Source: Pedobacter chinensis (lineage in GTDB: Bacteria > Bacteroidota > Bacteroidia > Sphingobacteriales > Sphingobacteriaceae). Taken from it: a DNA stretch of 64,000 bases. Below are positions 9,519 to 17,997 of the stretch, piece by piece (within the stretch, counting starts at the first letter, position 1; each line of letters starts with the position of its first letter). Below the pieces are notes generated by a model. That model was not told the DNA's origin. It ran no database searches and saw only the letters and a program-made list of their open reading frames with translations. The stretch spans positions 186,001 through 250,000 of the forward strand of contig NZ_QPKV01000004.1 of NCBI RefSeq assembly GCF_003339865.1, written 5' to 3'. Position numbers and translations under genes: made by a program.

Positions 9519-11033
9519 ATGAAAAGAAATTTAAGCATATATCTATTTGCAGCACTAATCAGCATTGGTTTTAGTTCCTGTGAGAAATTTTTGGATGTAA
9601 ACGATGATCCAAACAATCCGGTTAACCAGAATTTACCCTTAAGTGCGAAATTGCCCGCTGCGCTTTTGAGCACGGTAAATCAAGAGGCTATCCAATTGAA
9701 TCAATTAGGCTCTTTTTGGGGAGGTTACTGGGGCACCAATAGTGAAGGAATCAATCAATACTTTAAGGAAAAAACTTATGATGGCCCATCAATCAGGCAC
9801 CAGAGAGATGGAATTCCAATATGGGAAAATGGATTTCAAAACCTGCTTTATTATCAATTGATTAAAGAACAAGGCCAGGCAGAGGGAGCAGGTTATTACT
9901 CAGGAATTTCAAAAATCATGCAGGGCTGGACTTTTCTAAGATTGGTTGATATTTACAACAACATTCCTTTTGATGATGCTTTGCAGGGAACAAAATTTCC
10001 GACACCACGCTATGAGGGCGGACAAGTAGTTTATCAAAAATCGATTAATTTAATTACGGATGGAATAAATGAAGTGAAGGCCGCTGGTACCGATGCAACC
10101 ATTGCAAGAGCTGATATTATTTTTAACGGATCGAAGCAACTATGGGCAAAATTTGGGAATACCATCAAATTAAGAGCGTTGATTCGCCAAAGCCAAACCA
10201 ATAATCAGGCCTATATTGCTGCCGAAATTCAAAAAATACAGGCAGAAGGAAGTGGTTATTTAGAGTTAAACCAAAACGCGACTTTAAAACCAGGTTATGA
10301 AAATACCGCTGGAAAAATCAATCCTTTCTGGGAAACCTATTACCGCAATGTTCAGGGGGCAACAACAGCAGCTTATGATAACCTAAGGCCTACAAGCTTT
10401 TTAATTGATCAGTATAAAATGCGGAATGATCCACGCATGGCAAAAATATATCAGGCTGTGGCTGGAGATTATAAAGGAGTGCTTTTTGGAAACCCAACGG
10501 CCAGTGCTGAATATAACAGGGCGGCAACATCTGCACTTCGGGGCCCGCAGGAAAATGGAAATGCCGCTGCTGGTCTTTTAAAAAGTGCTTTGCAACCTTT
10601 GGTATTAATGGGCTCATTTGAGAGTTTGTTTTTGCAAGCTGAGGCAGCACAAAGGGGATGGATTGCCGGAAGTGCCAAAACATTTTATGAGCAGGGTATT
10701 CAAGCCTCATTTACCTATAATGAAGTTCCCACAGCCAGTTTTGCTGCTTATAATGCTCAGCCTTCTGTAGACTTTGATCAGGCAACTGATAAAATCAGTG
10801 CAATCATTACCCAGAAATGGCTTTCACTTAATAGCATTAATGGTATCGAAGCCTGGAGTGACTACAGAAGGCTGGGTTTACCTGCCATTCCTAACTCTTT
10901 AGGGGCGCCATCGCCGGCAGCAAGGCCACTTCGGTTAATGTACCCGGAATCAGAAAGACAAACCAACAATGCCGAGGCTTCCAGACAAGGAGGCGACCAG
11001 GTAACGGTAGATAAAGTTTGGTGGAATAATTAA
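9519..11033 (+). CDS. SusD/RagB-family lipoprotein
   Basis: 504 residues, 11 bp after the SusC gene and in the same operon. The lipoprotein signal ends in FSSC (Cys21), followed by EKFLDVNDDPNNP, typical of the SusD-like branch with an N-D-P-N start. The tetratricopeptide-like helical part is visible (SKIMQGWTFLRLVDIYNNIPF and LFLQAEAAQRGW). It should be the surface lid of the SusC transporter and bind the ligand. A strong hairpin terminator follows 11 bp after the stop, so the SusCD operon ends here. Confidence 0.94.
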   Translation: MKRNLSIYLFAALISIGFSSCEKFLDVNDDPNNPVNQNLPLSAKLPAALLSTVNQEAIQLNQLGSFWGGYWGTNSEGINQYFKEKTYDGPSIRHQRDGIPIWENGFQNLLYYQLIKEQGQAEGAGYYSGISKIMQGWTFLRLVDIYNNIPFDDALQGTKFPTPRYEGGQVVYQKSINLITDGINEVKAAGTDATIARADIIFNGSKQLWAKFGNTIKLRALIRQSQTNNQAYIAAEIQKIQAEGSGYLELNQNATLKPGYENTAGKINPFWETYYRNVQGATTAAYDNLRPTSFLIDQYKMRNDPRMAKIYQAVAGDYKGVLFGNPTASAEYNRAATSALRGPQENGNAAAGLLKSALQPLVLMGSFESLFLQAEAAQRGWIAGSAKTFYEQGIQASFTYNEVPTASFAAYNAQPSVDFDQATDKISAIITQKWLSLNSINGIEAWSDYRRLGLPAIPNSLGAPSPAARPLRLMYPESERQTNNAEASRQGGDQVTVDKVWWNN

Positions 11034-11044
11034 TTGCCTTAATC

Positions 11045-11075
11045 AAAAACCGCTCGTTATATGATGAGCGGTTTT
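11045..11075 (+). terminator. Rho-independent-type terminator after SusCD
   Basis: Hairpin AAAACCGCTC / GAGCGGTTTT with an 11-nt loop, followed by GTTATTTTT. It begins 11 bp after the SusD stop codon. Confidence 0.8.
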
Positions 11076-11127
11076 GTTATTTTTAATAAAACATCATCTA
11101 ATTTAAATAAATAAAATATTTGATGCG

Positions 11128-11150
11128 TTATTTAGAATGATTCTTGTTAA
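11128..11150. promoter_or_regulatory. Operator candidate upstream of the ankyrin operon
   Basis: TTATTTA at 11128-11134 followed by GAATGATTC and TTGTTAA. The left half matches the SusC palindrome exactly; the inner part AGAATGATTCT is a perfect short palindrome. It lies about 70 bp before the ankyrin gene start, a plausible promoter-overlapping position. Confidence 0.4.
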
Positions 11151-11219
11151 CTTAGCCGAAATTCTTTGGGCCTGGAAAAACCGGTCATTGAATAAATAAT
11201 CAAAACTATTAGCTTAGAA

Positions 11220-12692
11220 ATGAAAAAAATCCTATTCGCTGTTCTTGCAATGGCATCATTTACTGTACAGGCTCAAAAAAACATTTTTTTTGAACAGTCT
11301 TTCTGGAAAGGAAATACAGATTTAGCGACAATTAAAGCTGAGATTGCGAAAGGAAGCAATCCATCGCAACTTAATGCAATGTCATTTGATGCTTCTGTAT
11401 ATGCCATTAATAATGGTGCACCGCAGGAATCAATCTTATTCCTTTTGGCTCAACCAGGGAATGATGTAAATAAACTTACTCATGATAGCAGAACCTATCT
11501 TTTCTGGGCTGCATCGAAGGGAAATATTCCGGTAATGGAATATCTGTTAAAAAACGGAGCAAAAGTTAACATACAAGACAGCCATGGTTATTCTCCATTA
11601 ACCTTTGCTGCGGTTGGCGGCCAAACTGATACCAAAGTATACGATCTTTTGATTCAAAAAGGCACTGACCTAAAAAAAGATTTAAACCATGATGGTGCAA
11701 ATGCTTTATTAATCGCCATCCCTAACGATAAGGATTTTGCTTTAACAAACTATTTCGTATCAAAAGGTTTGAGTTTGAACAGTACTGATGCTGCCGGAAA
11801 TACAGCTTTCAACTACGTTGCAAGAAGTGGAAATATCGATTTGATGAATAAACTCATTGCAAAAGGGGTAAAGTATAATGATAATGCAGTGATTATGGCC
11901 GCACAGGGTGGGCGTGGTACTGCCAATGGTTTAGCTGTTTTTCAATATTTAGAAGGCTTAAAATTGAAACCAACTGCAGTGGGCAGCAATGGCGAGAATG
12001 CTTTGTTTTACATTGCACGTAAACCAAAACAAGAAGAAGTGATCAATTATTTCCTCTCTAAAGGTGTTGATGTAAACCAGCCCGATAAGGAAGGCAATAC
12101 TGCTTTTATTGCCGCAGCAGGTTCAAACAGAGATTTAGGAACGTTAGAATTGTTGTCAAAAAATGTAAAAAACATTAATCAGGCAAATGCCAAAGGTGTT
12201 TCAGCACTGGCTATGGCGGTTCGTGGCAATTCGGCAGAAATAGTAAAGTTTTTGCTGGATAAAGGTGCGGATATTAATGCAGTAGATAAGGATGGAAACA
12301 ACCTGGCTTATTACCTTTTCCAGGCTTATAGCCCAAGGGGAATGGAAGATTTTAATGCGAAACTTAATGTTTTAAAAGATAAAGGTTATAACCTCGGTGC
12401 AGTACAACCAAATGGTAATTCATTATATCATTTAGCGGTTGCAAAAAATGATCTGGCACTGGTAAAACTGGTTGCAGATTTCAACGTTGATGTTAACCTG
12501 AAAAACAAAGAAGGTTATACCGCTTTACACAAAGCAGCAATGACTGCAAAAGACGCTGAATTGATGAAATATCTAATTTCAGTTGGTGCTAAAAAAGATG
12601 TGGCCACTGATTTTAAAGAAACACCTTACGACCTGGCAACAGAGAACGAATTTTTAATGAAAAACAAAGTATCAATCGACTTTTTGAAATAA
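11220..12692 (+). CDS. Exported ankyrin-repeat protein
   Basis: 490 residues with a clean signal peptide (cleavage near VQAQ, residue ~19), so it acts in the periplasm. The rest is a stack of about ten ankyrin repeats, e.g. DSRTYLFWAASKGNIPVMEY, NGAKVNIQDSHGYSPLTFAA, KGADINAVDKDGNNLAYYL and KEGYTALHKAA. Ankyrin proteins bind partners and have no enzymatic role of their own. The gene ends 4 bp before the DUF2271 gene, so the two are cotranscribed; it may scaffold the periplasmic flavoprotein or the outer-membrane receptor. Periplasmic ankyrin proteins elsewhere (AnkB with catalase) are also linked to redox enzymes. Confidence 0.92.
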   Translation: MKKILFAVLAMASFTVQAQKNIFFEQSFWKGNTDLATIKAEIAKGSNPSQLNAMSFDASVYAINNGAPQESILFLLAQPGNDVNKLTHDSRTYLFWAASKGNIPVMEYLLKNGAKVNIQDSHGYSPLTFAAVGGQTDTKVYDLLIQKGTDLKKDLNHDGANALLIAIPNDKDFALTNYFVSKGLSLNSTDAAGNTAFNYVARSGNIDLMNKLIAKGVKYNDNAVIMAAQGGRGTANGLAVFQYLEGLKLKPTAVGSNGENALFYIARKPKQEEVINYFLSKGVDVNQPDKEGNTAFIAAAGSNRDLGTLELLSKNVKNINQANAKGVSALAMAVRGNSAEIVKFLLDKGADINAVDKDGNNLAYYLFQAYSPRGMEDFNAKLNVLKDKGYNLGAVQPNGNSLYHLAVAKNDLALVKLVADFNVDVNLKNKEGYTALHKAAMTAKDAELMKYLISVGAKKDVATDFKETPYDLATENEFLMKNKVSIDFLK

Positions 12693-12696
12693 TATA

Positions 12697-13182
12697 ATGA
12701 ACAATATCAATAAATGGTGTCTGGCTTTTGTGCTGGTGTTATCCATACCCACACTGTCATCGGCACAAAAAACAACGAAGTATAAATGCATGGTGCAAAT
12801 GACCAACTACGTTGGCGAGGGGGCATACATTGCAGTTTCTCTGATTGATGCGAAAGGCACTTACGAAAAAACACTTTATGTAATGGGATCGGATAAAAAA
12901 TGGTACCCTGATTTAAAAGAATGGCACAAGGCATATAAAAAGAAACCTGTCAATATCAGTGGCATTACCGGAGCTTCTGTTACAGGTGGCGATAGAAGTG
13001 TTACCATTTTGGATATTGACGATACCAAGGTAAACAAAGGGTATAAGTTACGTTTCGAAACCGCTGTTGAAGACAATAAATATTATGTTAAAGATCTGGA
13101 AATTCCTTTAACCACTGAAGGTTTGGCTGCTAAAACGGAAGGTACGGGTTATATCAGGTACGTTCGTCTGAGCCCTAACTAA
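12697..13182 (+). CDS. DUF2271 periplasmic protein, probable FMN carrier
   Basis: 161 residues with a signal peptide (cleavage near SSAQ, residue ~24). The body matches the DUF2271 style: YVGEGAYIAVSLIDAKGTYEKTL, then KWYPDLKEW. At residues 91-96 it has Thr-Gly-Ala-Ser-Val-Thr, which fits the ApbE flavinylation consensus [S/T]-G-A-[S/T]-x-T; Thr96 would carry FMN by a phosphoester bond. An ApbE gene lies 3.6 kb away and a PepSY flavoprotein gene comes next, the expected partners. The likely role is a periplasmic one-protein electron carrier or terminal reductase. The motif is seen in the sequence; flavinylation itself is inferred. Confidence 0.88.
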   Translation: MNNINKWCLAFVLVLSIPTLSSAQKTTKYKCMVQMTNYVGEGAYIAVSLIDAKGTYEKTLYVMGSDKKWYPDLKEWHKAYKKKPVNISGITGASVTGGDRSVTILDIDDTKVNKGYKLRFETAVEDNKYYVKDLEIPLTTEGLAAKTEGTGYIRYVRLSPN

Positions 13183-13374
13183 AGGCTTTTAACGTGAATA
13201 ACAATATGGATTTATAACTGGCTAAGCCAAGTAGAGCATCTTTGTTCTGTTTAGTTCCAGCCTAACAAATTTTTCAAAAAGAAAGAAGCCTGTCCGGCCA
13301 GGACGAAAAATATAATTGAAACCTAATTATTTAAAGAAAAATCATTATTCCACATTCATAACTCACGTTATTTA

Positions 13375-15564
13375 ATGACAATTTCAATATGGAGATACAG
13401 CCATCTTGCGCTGGCTGTATCCTCTTTTATTTTTATCACTCTTGCTTCGCTTACAGGGATAATCCTTTCCTTTAAACCGGTAACTGAAAAAACACAGCCC
13501 TACAAATCGAAAGATTTCAACACGCTTACTGTAGCAAATCTCATCCCTAATCTTAAAAAAGCTTACATTGATATCAGCGATGTTAGCATTGATGCGAATC
13601 AGTTTGTAATAGTAAATGGCACTGATTTGAATGATCACTCCGGTCATTTTTATGTCGATCCTAAAACAGGAAAATCATTGGGAAAGGTGGCTAAGGAAAA
13701 CGAGTTTTTTCGTTGGACAACTACTTTGCACCGTTCGCTTTTTCTTCATGAAACGGGACGGTTTTTTGTTGGCCTTACTGCTTTTCTTTTATTTCTGATT
13801 GCCACTTCAGGTACGGTGCTTATTATTCAACGCCAGCGTAGTTTAAAAAAGTTTTTCGGCAAAATAGTAAAGGATGGTTTTGCTCAATATTATCATGTGG
13901 TTTTAGGAAGACTGATGCTGATTCCGATCATCATTATTTCGCTGAGTGGAACATATCTGTCACTACAAAGATTTGGTATCATTGCGGAGCAAAAAATCAC
14001 ACACAAGGTAGATTTTGACGGCCTGAAAACTTCTCCCGAAAAAAAGACAGCTGATTTTGAAGTTTTCAAAAGGATCTCATTAAATAATCTTCAGGCCATA
14101 GAATTCCCTTTCTCTGAAGATGTGGAAGATTATTATACACTCAAGCTGGATGATAAAGAAATCACTGTAAATCAAATTACCGGAGATATACTGACCGAAC
14201 AAACTTACTCCAAAGCAACTTTGTTTAATCACTTAAGTATGGATTTGCACACGGGAAGGGGGAGCGCGATTTGGGCAATTGTTTTGGCCATTGCCTCAGC
14301 AAACATCCTGTTTTTTATTTACTCCGGCTTTGTGATCATGTGGAAACGGAGATCCGGCCGCATCAAAAACAAATACAAATCCGATCAGGCAGAGTTCATT
14401 ATTTTGGTAGGTTCTGAAAATGGAACAACTTTCCGTTTCGCAAATGCCGTTTATGAGCAACTCTTGAAAAATGGAAAAACAGCTTTCATGGCCGAAATGA
14501 ACAGCTATCAGGTGTTTCCAAAAGCAAAACAGCTAATGGTGTTTGCAGCAACTTATGGTCAGGGCGATGCCCCAACCAATGCCTCAAAATTTAAATCCCT
14601 GTTAAAAAAATACAAACAACCAAATACCGTTGATTTTGCCGTATTGGCTTTCGGTTCACATGCCTATCCAGACTTTTGTAAGTTTGGCTATGAGGTCAAT
14701 AATGCCCTGTCACACGAGGATTGGGCAAAACCATTGCTCGAAATACATACAGTAAACGATCGTTCGCCTGAAGAATTTACCCGTTGGGCAACTTTGTGGG
14801 CACAAAATTCAAATATTGAGTTAACGCTGCTTACCAAGCTTTTAGAAACGAAGCCCGTTAAAACACAGCAATTTGAGGTCGTGTCTAAAACTGTATCCGC
14901 TCATGCGGAAACTTCATTCATCATTCGTTTAAGACCTAAAAAAAGAAAAAGATTTACCTCAGGAGACCTGCTTGCAGTATATCCGGCAAATGATCATAGA
15001 GAGCGTTTATATTCTATAGGTAAGATGGGCAAAGAGGTGCAATTAAGTGTTAAACTTCATCAGGGTGGGTTAGGTTCCAGCTTTTTACACCATCTGGAAG
15101 CTGGTCAATCTGTTAACGCATCCATTGTTCGTAATGAACATTTCCACTTTCCTGCCAAAGCAAAAACAGTAATCATGGTATCGAATGGAACAGGTATTGC
15201 ACCATTTTTAGGGATGATCAGTGAGCATAGCGGAGGAAAAAACATTTATCTGTATTGTGGTTTTAGAAACCAGGATTCTTTTTCACTTTATCAAAATGCC
15301 ATTAATACAGAAACCAATAAATTAACCAAACTGAACGTGGCTTATTCAAGAGAGGGAGAAAAGCAATACGTTAAAGATCTTTTATTGAAGGATGAGCCTT
15401 TGGTGTGCGAAACATTGAAAAGTGGTGGAGTAATCATGCTGTGTGGTTCGTTAGGCATGCAAAAAGATGTGATAGAATTGCTGGATGATTTATGCCTGCG
15501 ATCTCAGCAAAAAAGTATCAGCTATTATCAATCAAGAGGACAGATTTTGATGGATTGTTATTAA
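13375..15564 (+). CDS. PepSY-flavodoxin-ferredoxin reductase membrane flavoprotein
   Basis: 729 residues. The N-terminal ~330 are a PepSY-associated membrane region with four helices (at about 10-30, 130-150, 175-195 and 300-320) and membrane-adjacent His residues (TTLHRSLFLHETGR, YYHVVLGR, NHLSMDLHTGRG) that could hold heme. A flavodoxin-like FMN domain follows (about 340-480: VGSENGTTFRFAN, FAATYGQGDAPTNA). An FAD/NAD(P)-binding reductase closes the chain (about 500-729: RERLYSIG, SNGTGIAPFLGM, MLCGSLGMQ, YYQSRGQ). It should move electrons from NAD(P)H in the cytoplasm across the inner membrane to a periplasmic acceptor, probably the DUF2271 flavoprotein, for ferric-chelate reduction. A 190-bp gap separates it from DUF2271, so it may have its own promoter. 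Confidence 0.92.
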   Translation: MTISIWRYSHLALAVSSFIFITLASLTGIILSFKPVTEKTQPYKSKDFNTLTVANLIPNLKKAYIDISDVSIDANQFVIVNGTDLNDHSGHFYVDPKTGKSLGKVAKENEFFRWTTTLHRSLFLHETGRFFVGLTAFLLFLIATSGTVLIIQRQRSLKKFFGKIVKDGFAQYYHVVLGRLMLIPIIIISLSGTYLSLQRFGIIAEQKITHKVDFDGLKTSPEKKTADFEVFKRISLNNLQAIEFPFSEDVEDYYTLKLDDKEITVNQITGDILTEQTYSKATLFNHLSMDLHTGRGSAIWAIVLAIASANILFFIYSGFVIMWKRRSGRIKNKYKSDQAEFIILVGSENGTTFRFANAVYEQLLKNGKTAFMAEMNSYQVFPKAKQLMVFAATYGQGDAPTNASKFKSLLKKYKQPNTVDFAVLAFGSHAYPDFCKFGYEVNNALSHEDWAKPLLEIHTVNDRSPEEFTRWATLWAQNSNIELTLLTKLLETKPVKTQQFEVVSKTVSAHAETSFIIRLRPKKRKRFTSGDLLAVYPANDHRERLYSIGKMGKEVQLSVKLHQGGLGSSFLHHLEAGQSVNASIVRNEHFHFPAKAKTVIMVSNGTGIAPFLGMISEHSGGKNIYLYCGFRNQDSFSLYQNAINTETNKLTKLNVAYSREGEKQYVKDLLLKDEPLVCETLKSGGVIMLCGSLGMQKDVIELLDDLCLRSQQKSISYYQSRGQILMDCY

Positions 15565-15589
15565 CCCTGAGCTCGATATTTATTTAATG

Positions 15590-16800
15590 AGAAATAGCCT
15601 GTCGTTTCGGTGGATCATCTCCGCAACGTCATGCGAGGAGAAACGACGTTGCAATCTATTTTGCTGCAGCATACGTTCAGTATTGGAAAGATTGCTTCAC
15701 GCCACCTCACATATCCTTTCTTCAGTTCGCAATGACGAGCATTTCAAAAGGTTAGTGCTGACTTACGAAGTTTCGTTGGGTTTGTGGTTAGGGAAACTTC
15801 GTCAGTCTGATCGTCAATTACGAGGAGGAACGACGAAGCAATCTATTTTCTTTGGCAAATGTTCAGTATTGGAAAGATTGCTTCACGCCACCTCACATAT
15901 CCTTTCTTCAGTTCGCAATGACGAGCGTTTCAAAAGGTTGGTGCTGACTTACGAAGTTTCGTTGGGTGCGGTTAGGGAAACTTCGTCAGTCTGATCATAT
16001 TAAAATCATCATCACGAGGGTCTCTTTGCCATATAGAAATACAGATCAGATAGCTAAGGTATTCTTAAATGCCTCAGTGGTTCATCTCCCGCAACGTCAA
16101 TTACGAGGAGGGATGACGTTGCAATCTATTTTGCTGTAGCATAACGTTCAGTATTGGAAAGATTGCTTCACGCCACCTCACATATCCTTTCTTCAGTTCG
16201 CAATGACGAGCGTTTCAAAAGGTTGGTGCTGACTTACGAAGTTTCGTTGGGTGCGGTTGGGGAAACTTCGTCAGTCTGATCATATTAAAATCATCATCAC
16301 GAGGGGCTCTTTGCCATATAGAAATACAAATTAGATAGCCAAGGTTTAGATAGCTAAGGTGTTCTCAGATGTCTGAGGTGGTTCATCTCCCGCAACGTCA
16401 TTGCGAGGAGGAATGACGAAGCAATCTATTTTCTTTGGCAAATGTTCGGTATTGGAAAGATTGCTTCACACCACCTCACAGACCCCTGCTTCAGTTCGCA
16501 ATGACGAGCGTTTCAAAAGGTTGGTGCTGACTTACGAAGTTTCGTTGGGTGCGGTTAGGGAAACTTCGTAAGTCTGATCATATTAAAATCGTCATCACGA
16601 GGGGCTCTTTGCCATATAGAAATACAGATTAGATAGCTAAGGTGTTCTCAGATGTCTGAGGTGGTTCATCTCCCGCAACGTCATTGCGAGGAGGAACGAC
16701 GAAGCAATCTATTTTCTTTGGCAAATGTTCGGTATTGGAAAGATTGCTTCACACCACCTCACAAACCCCTGCTTCAGTTCGCAATGACGAGTGTTTTAAG
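15590..16800. repeat. Dispersed repeat cluster, right copy (inverted)
   Basis: About 1.2 kb of non-coding tandem units with period of roughly 280-300 bp; GTTCTCAGATGTCTGAGGTG begins at 16361 and again at 16643. The units contain CTTCAGTTCGCAATGACGAG, GTGCTGACTTACGAAGTTTC and AAAGATTGCTTCAC, the reverse complements of elements in the cluster at 1-1080, plus a segment (ATCATATTAAAATC) not seen on the left. The cluster runs from just after the PepSY gene to within ~12 bp of the apbE stop. Open frames here are repeat artefacts. Confidence 0.85.
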
Positions 16801-16811
16801 ATCATCCAATT

Positions 16812-17813
16812 CTACAAATTCCGTTTCCACTTCTTTACCATTTTCTCACTAATATTATCCGACCGATAAACCTGTCCATCATCAGCAAACATAATGCAGC
16901 TAAATGCAGGAAACAAATTAATGAATTTAAGTCCTGCCTCTTTACCTAAAACCATTATGGAAGTACTAAAGCCATTCGCCATTTCGGCATCCGGACCAAA
17001 AACAGTGACACTGGTTAAACCCGTTGCCGGATATCCGGTTACCGGATTAATAATGTGCGAATACCTTTTCCCGTTAAAAACCACAAATTTTTCATAATTA
17101 CCAGAAGTTACCACGGCACTGTTTCGTAAAGGTACGATAGCGAAAAGACTATCCTTTTGAAATGGATTAGTGATGCCAATAGTCCAGTTTTTACCTTTGG
17201 GAGGTTTACCCCAGGTGCTCATGTCGCCAGACCCGTTGACGATTCCAGCCTTAATTCCTTTGGCCAGCATCATATTCCGGCACCGGTCAGCAGCATAACC
17301 TTCTCCGAGGGCACCAAAACCAATTTTCATACCCTTTAATTTGAGGAAAATAGTAGAGTTCAAACTATCTAAAATGATGTTTTGATAACCCACTTTCTCC
17401 ACTGATTTTTTGATGGATTCAGCAGTGGGCATCTCCGTCATGGAGCCATCAAATTTCCAGATCCTGTCCATGGCGGCGAAGCTGATATCAAATGCGTCAC
17501 CAGTGATTTTTGATAAATGAAGTGCTCTTTTGGTCAGGTCAAATACTTCTTTATCAACTTTCACAGGTTTAATGCCGGCATTTCTGTTTACTTCCGAAAT
17601 CTGGGTTTCAGGTTTCCAATCCGATATCAGGAATTCAATTCTGCTGATTTCAGCAATAACGGTATCAATATTTTGTACTGCAGTTTGAACATCTTTAGCA
17701 ACAATGGTAATTTCGAATTTACTTCCCATTAAAAGGGTGGTTCGTTTTCTTAAAACCTGAGCAAAACAAGCATGGAAAGATAATAGGAGAATGACAATTA
17801 GTTTGATTTTCAA
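16812..17813 (-). CDS. apbE: FAD:protein FMN transferase (ApbE)
   Basis: 333 residues with an N-terminal signal peptide (cleavage near ACFAQ), as usual for the exported enzyme. Family signatures are LMGSKFEITIVAKD near the start, the central GFGALGEGYAADRC, GIVNGSGDMSTWG and, towards the end, YSHIINPVTGYPATG. ApbE takes FMN from FAD and joins it to a Thr of a target protein in the periplasm. The obvious local target is the DUF2271 protein (Thr96). Orientation is opposite to the DUF2271-PepSY genes and a repeat cluster lies between, so the module is one by function but two by transcription. Confidence 0.94.
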   Translation of the reverse strand: MKIKLIVILLLSFHACFAQVLRKRTTLLMGSKFEITIVAKDVQTAVQNIDTVIAEISRIEFLISDWKPETQISEVNRNAGIKPVKVDKEVFDLTKRALHLSKITGDAFDISFAAMDRIWKFDGSMTEMPTAESIKKSVEKVGYQNIILDSLNSTIFLKLKGMKIGFGALGEGYAADRCRNMMLAKGIKAGIVNGSGDMSTWGKPPKGKNWTIGITNPFQKDSLFAIVPLRNSAVVTSGNYEKFVVFNGKRYSHIINPVTGYPATGLTSVTVFGPDAEMANGFSTSIMVLGKEAGLKFINLFPAFSCIMFADDGQVYRSDNISEKMVKKWKRNL

Positions 17814-17844
17814 GAGAATGGATTTAAAGTGTTGATTGGTTCAA

Positions 17845-17918
17845 ATTTAAGAAAGCTATTGCAGATTAAGACCAGGCAATCCGTCATCATGTAACCATAA
17901 TTTCAATCTTTCTTAAAT
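17845..17918. promoter_or_regulatory. Inverted repeat in the apbE leader region
   Basis: Perfect 11-bp arms ATTTAAGAAAG (17845-17855) and CTTTCTTAAAT (17908-17918) separated by 52 bp, directly upstream of the apbE start. They could be two half-sites of a regulator or the base of a long RNA hairpin. Chance occurrence in AT-rich DNA cannot be excluded. Confidence 0.35.
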
Positions 17919-17942
17919 CGTACTACAAATACGTTTTGCAGC

Positions 17943-17980
17943 AAAAAGCCCCCAATAAAATTAATTTATCTGGGGGCTTT
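17943..17980 (-). terminator. Terminator of the siderophore-receptor gene
   Basis: Hairpin AGCCCCCA ... TGGGGGCT with a T-tract on the minus strand, 18 bp after the receptor stop codon. The plus strand also has a short T-run, so it may work both ways. Confidence 0.85.
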
Positions 17981-17997
17981 GAAAAATAGTGCTTTAA

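Noticed and set aside
6481..11033. Polysaccharide utilisation locus
   Set aside because: SusCD is present, but no carbohydrate-active enzyme or glycan sensor is adjacent; downstream genes are redox and receptor genes.
15587..16869. Several open frames of 60-135 codons
   Set aside because: They are translations of the dispersed repeat; the same peptide pieces recur with each unit.
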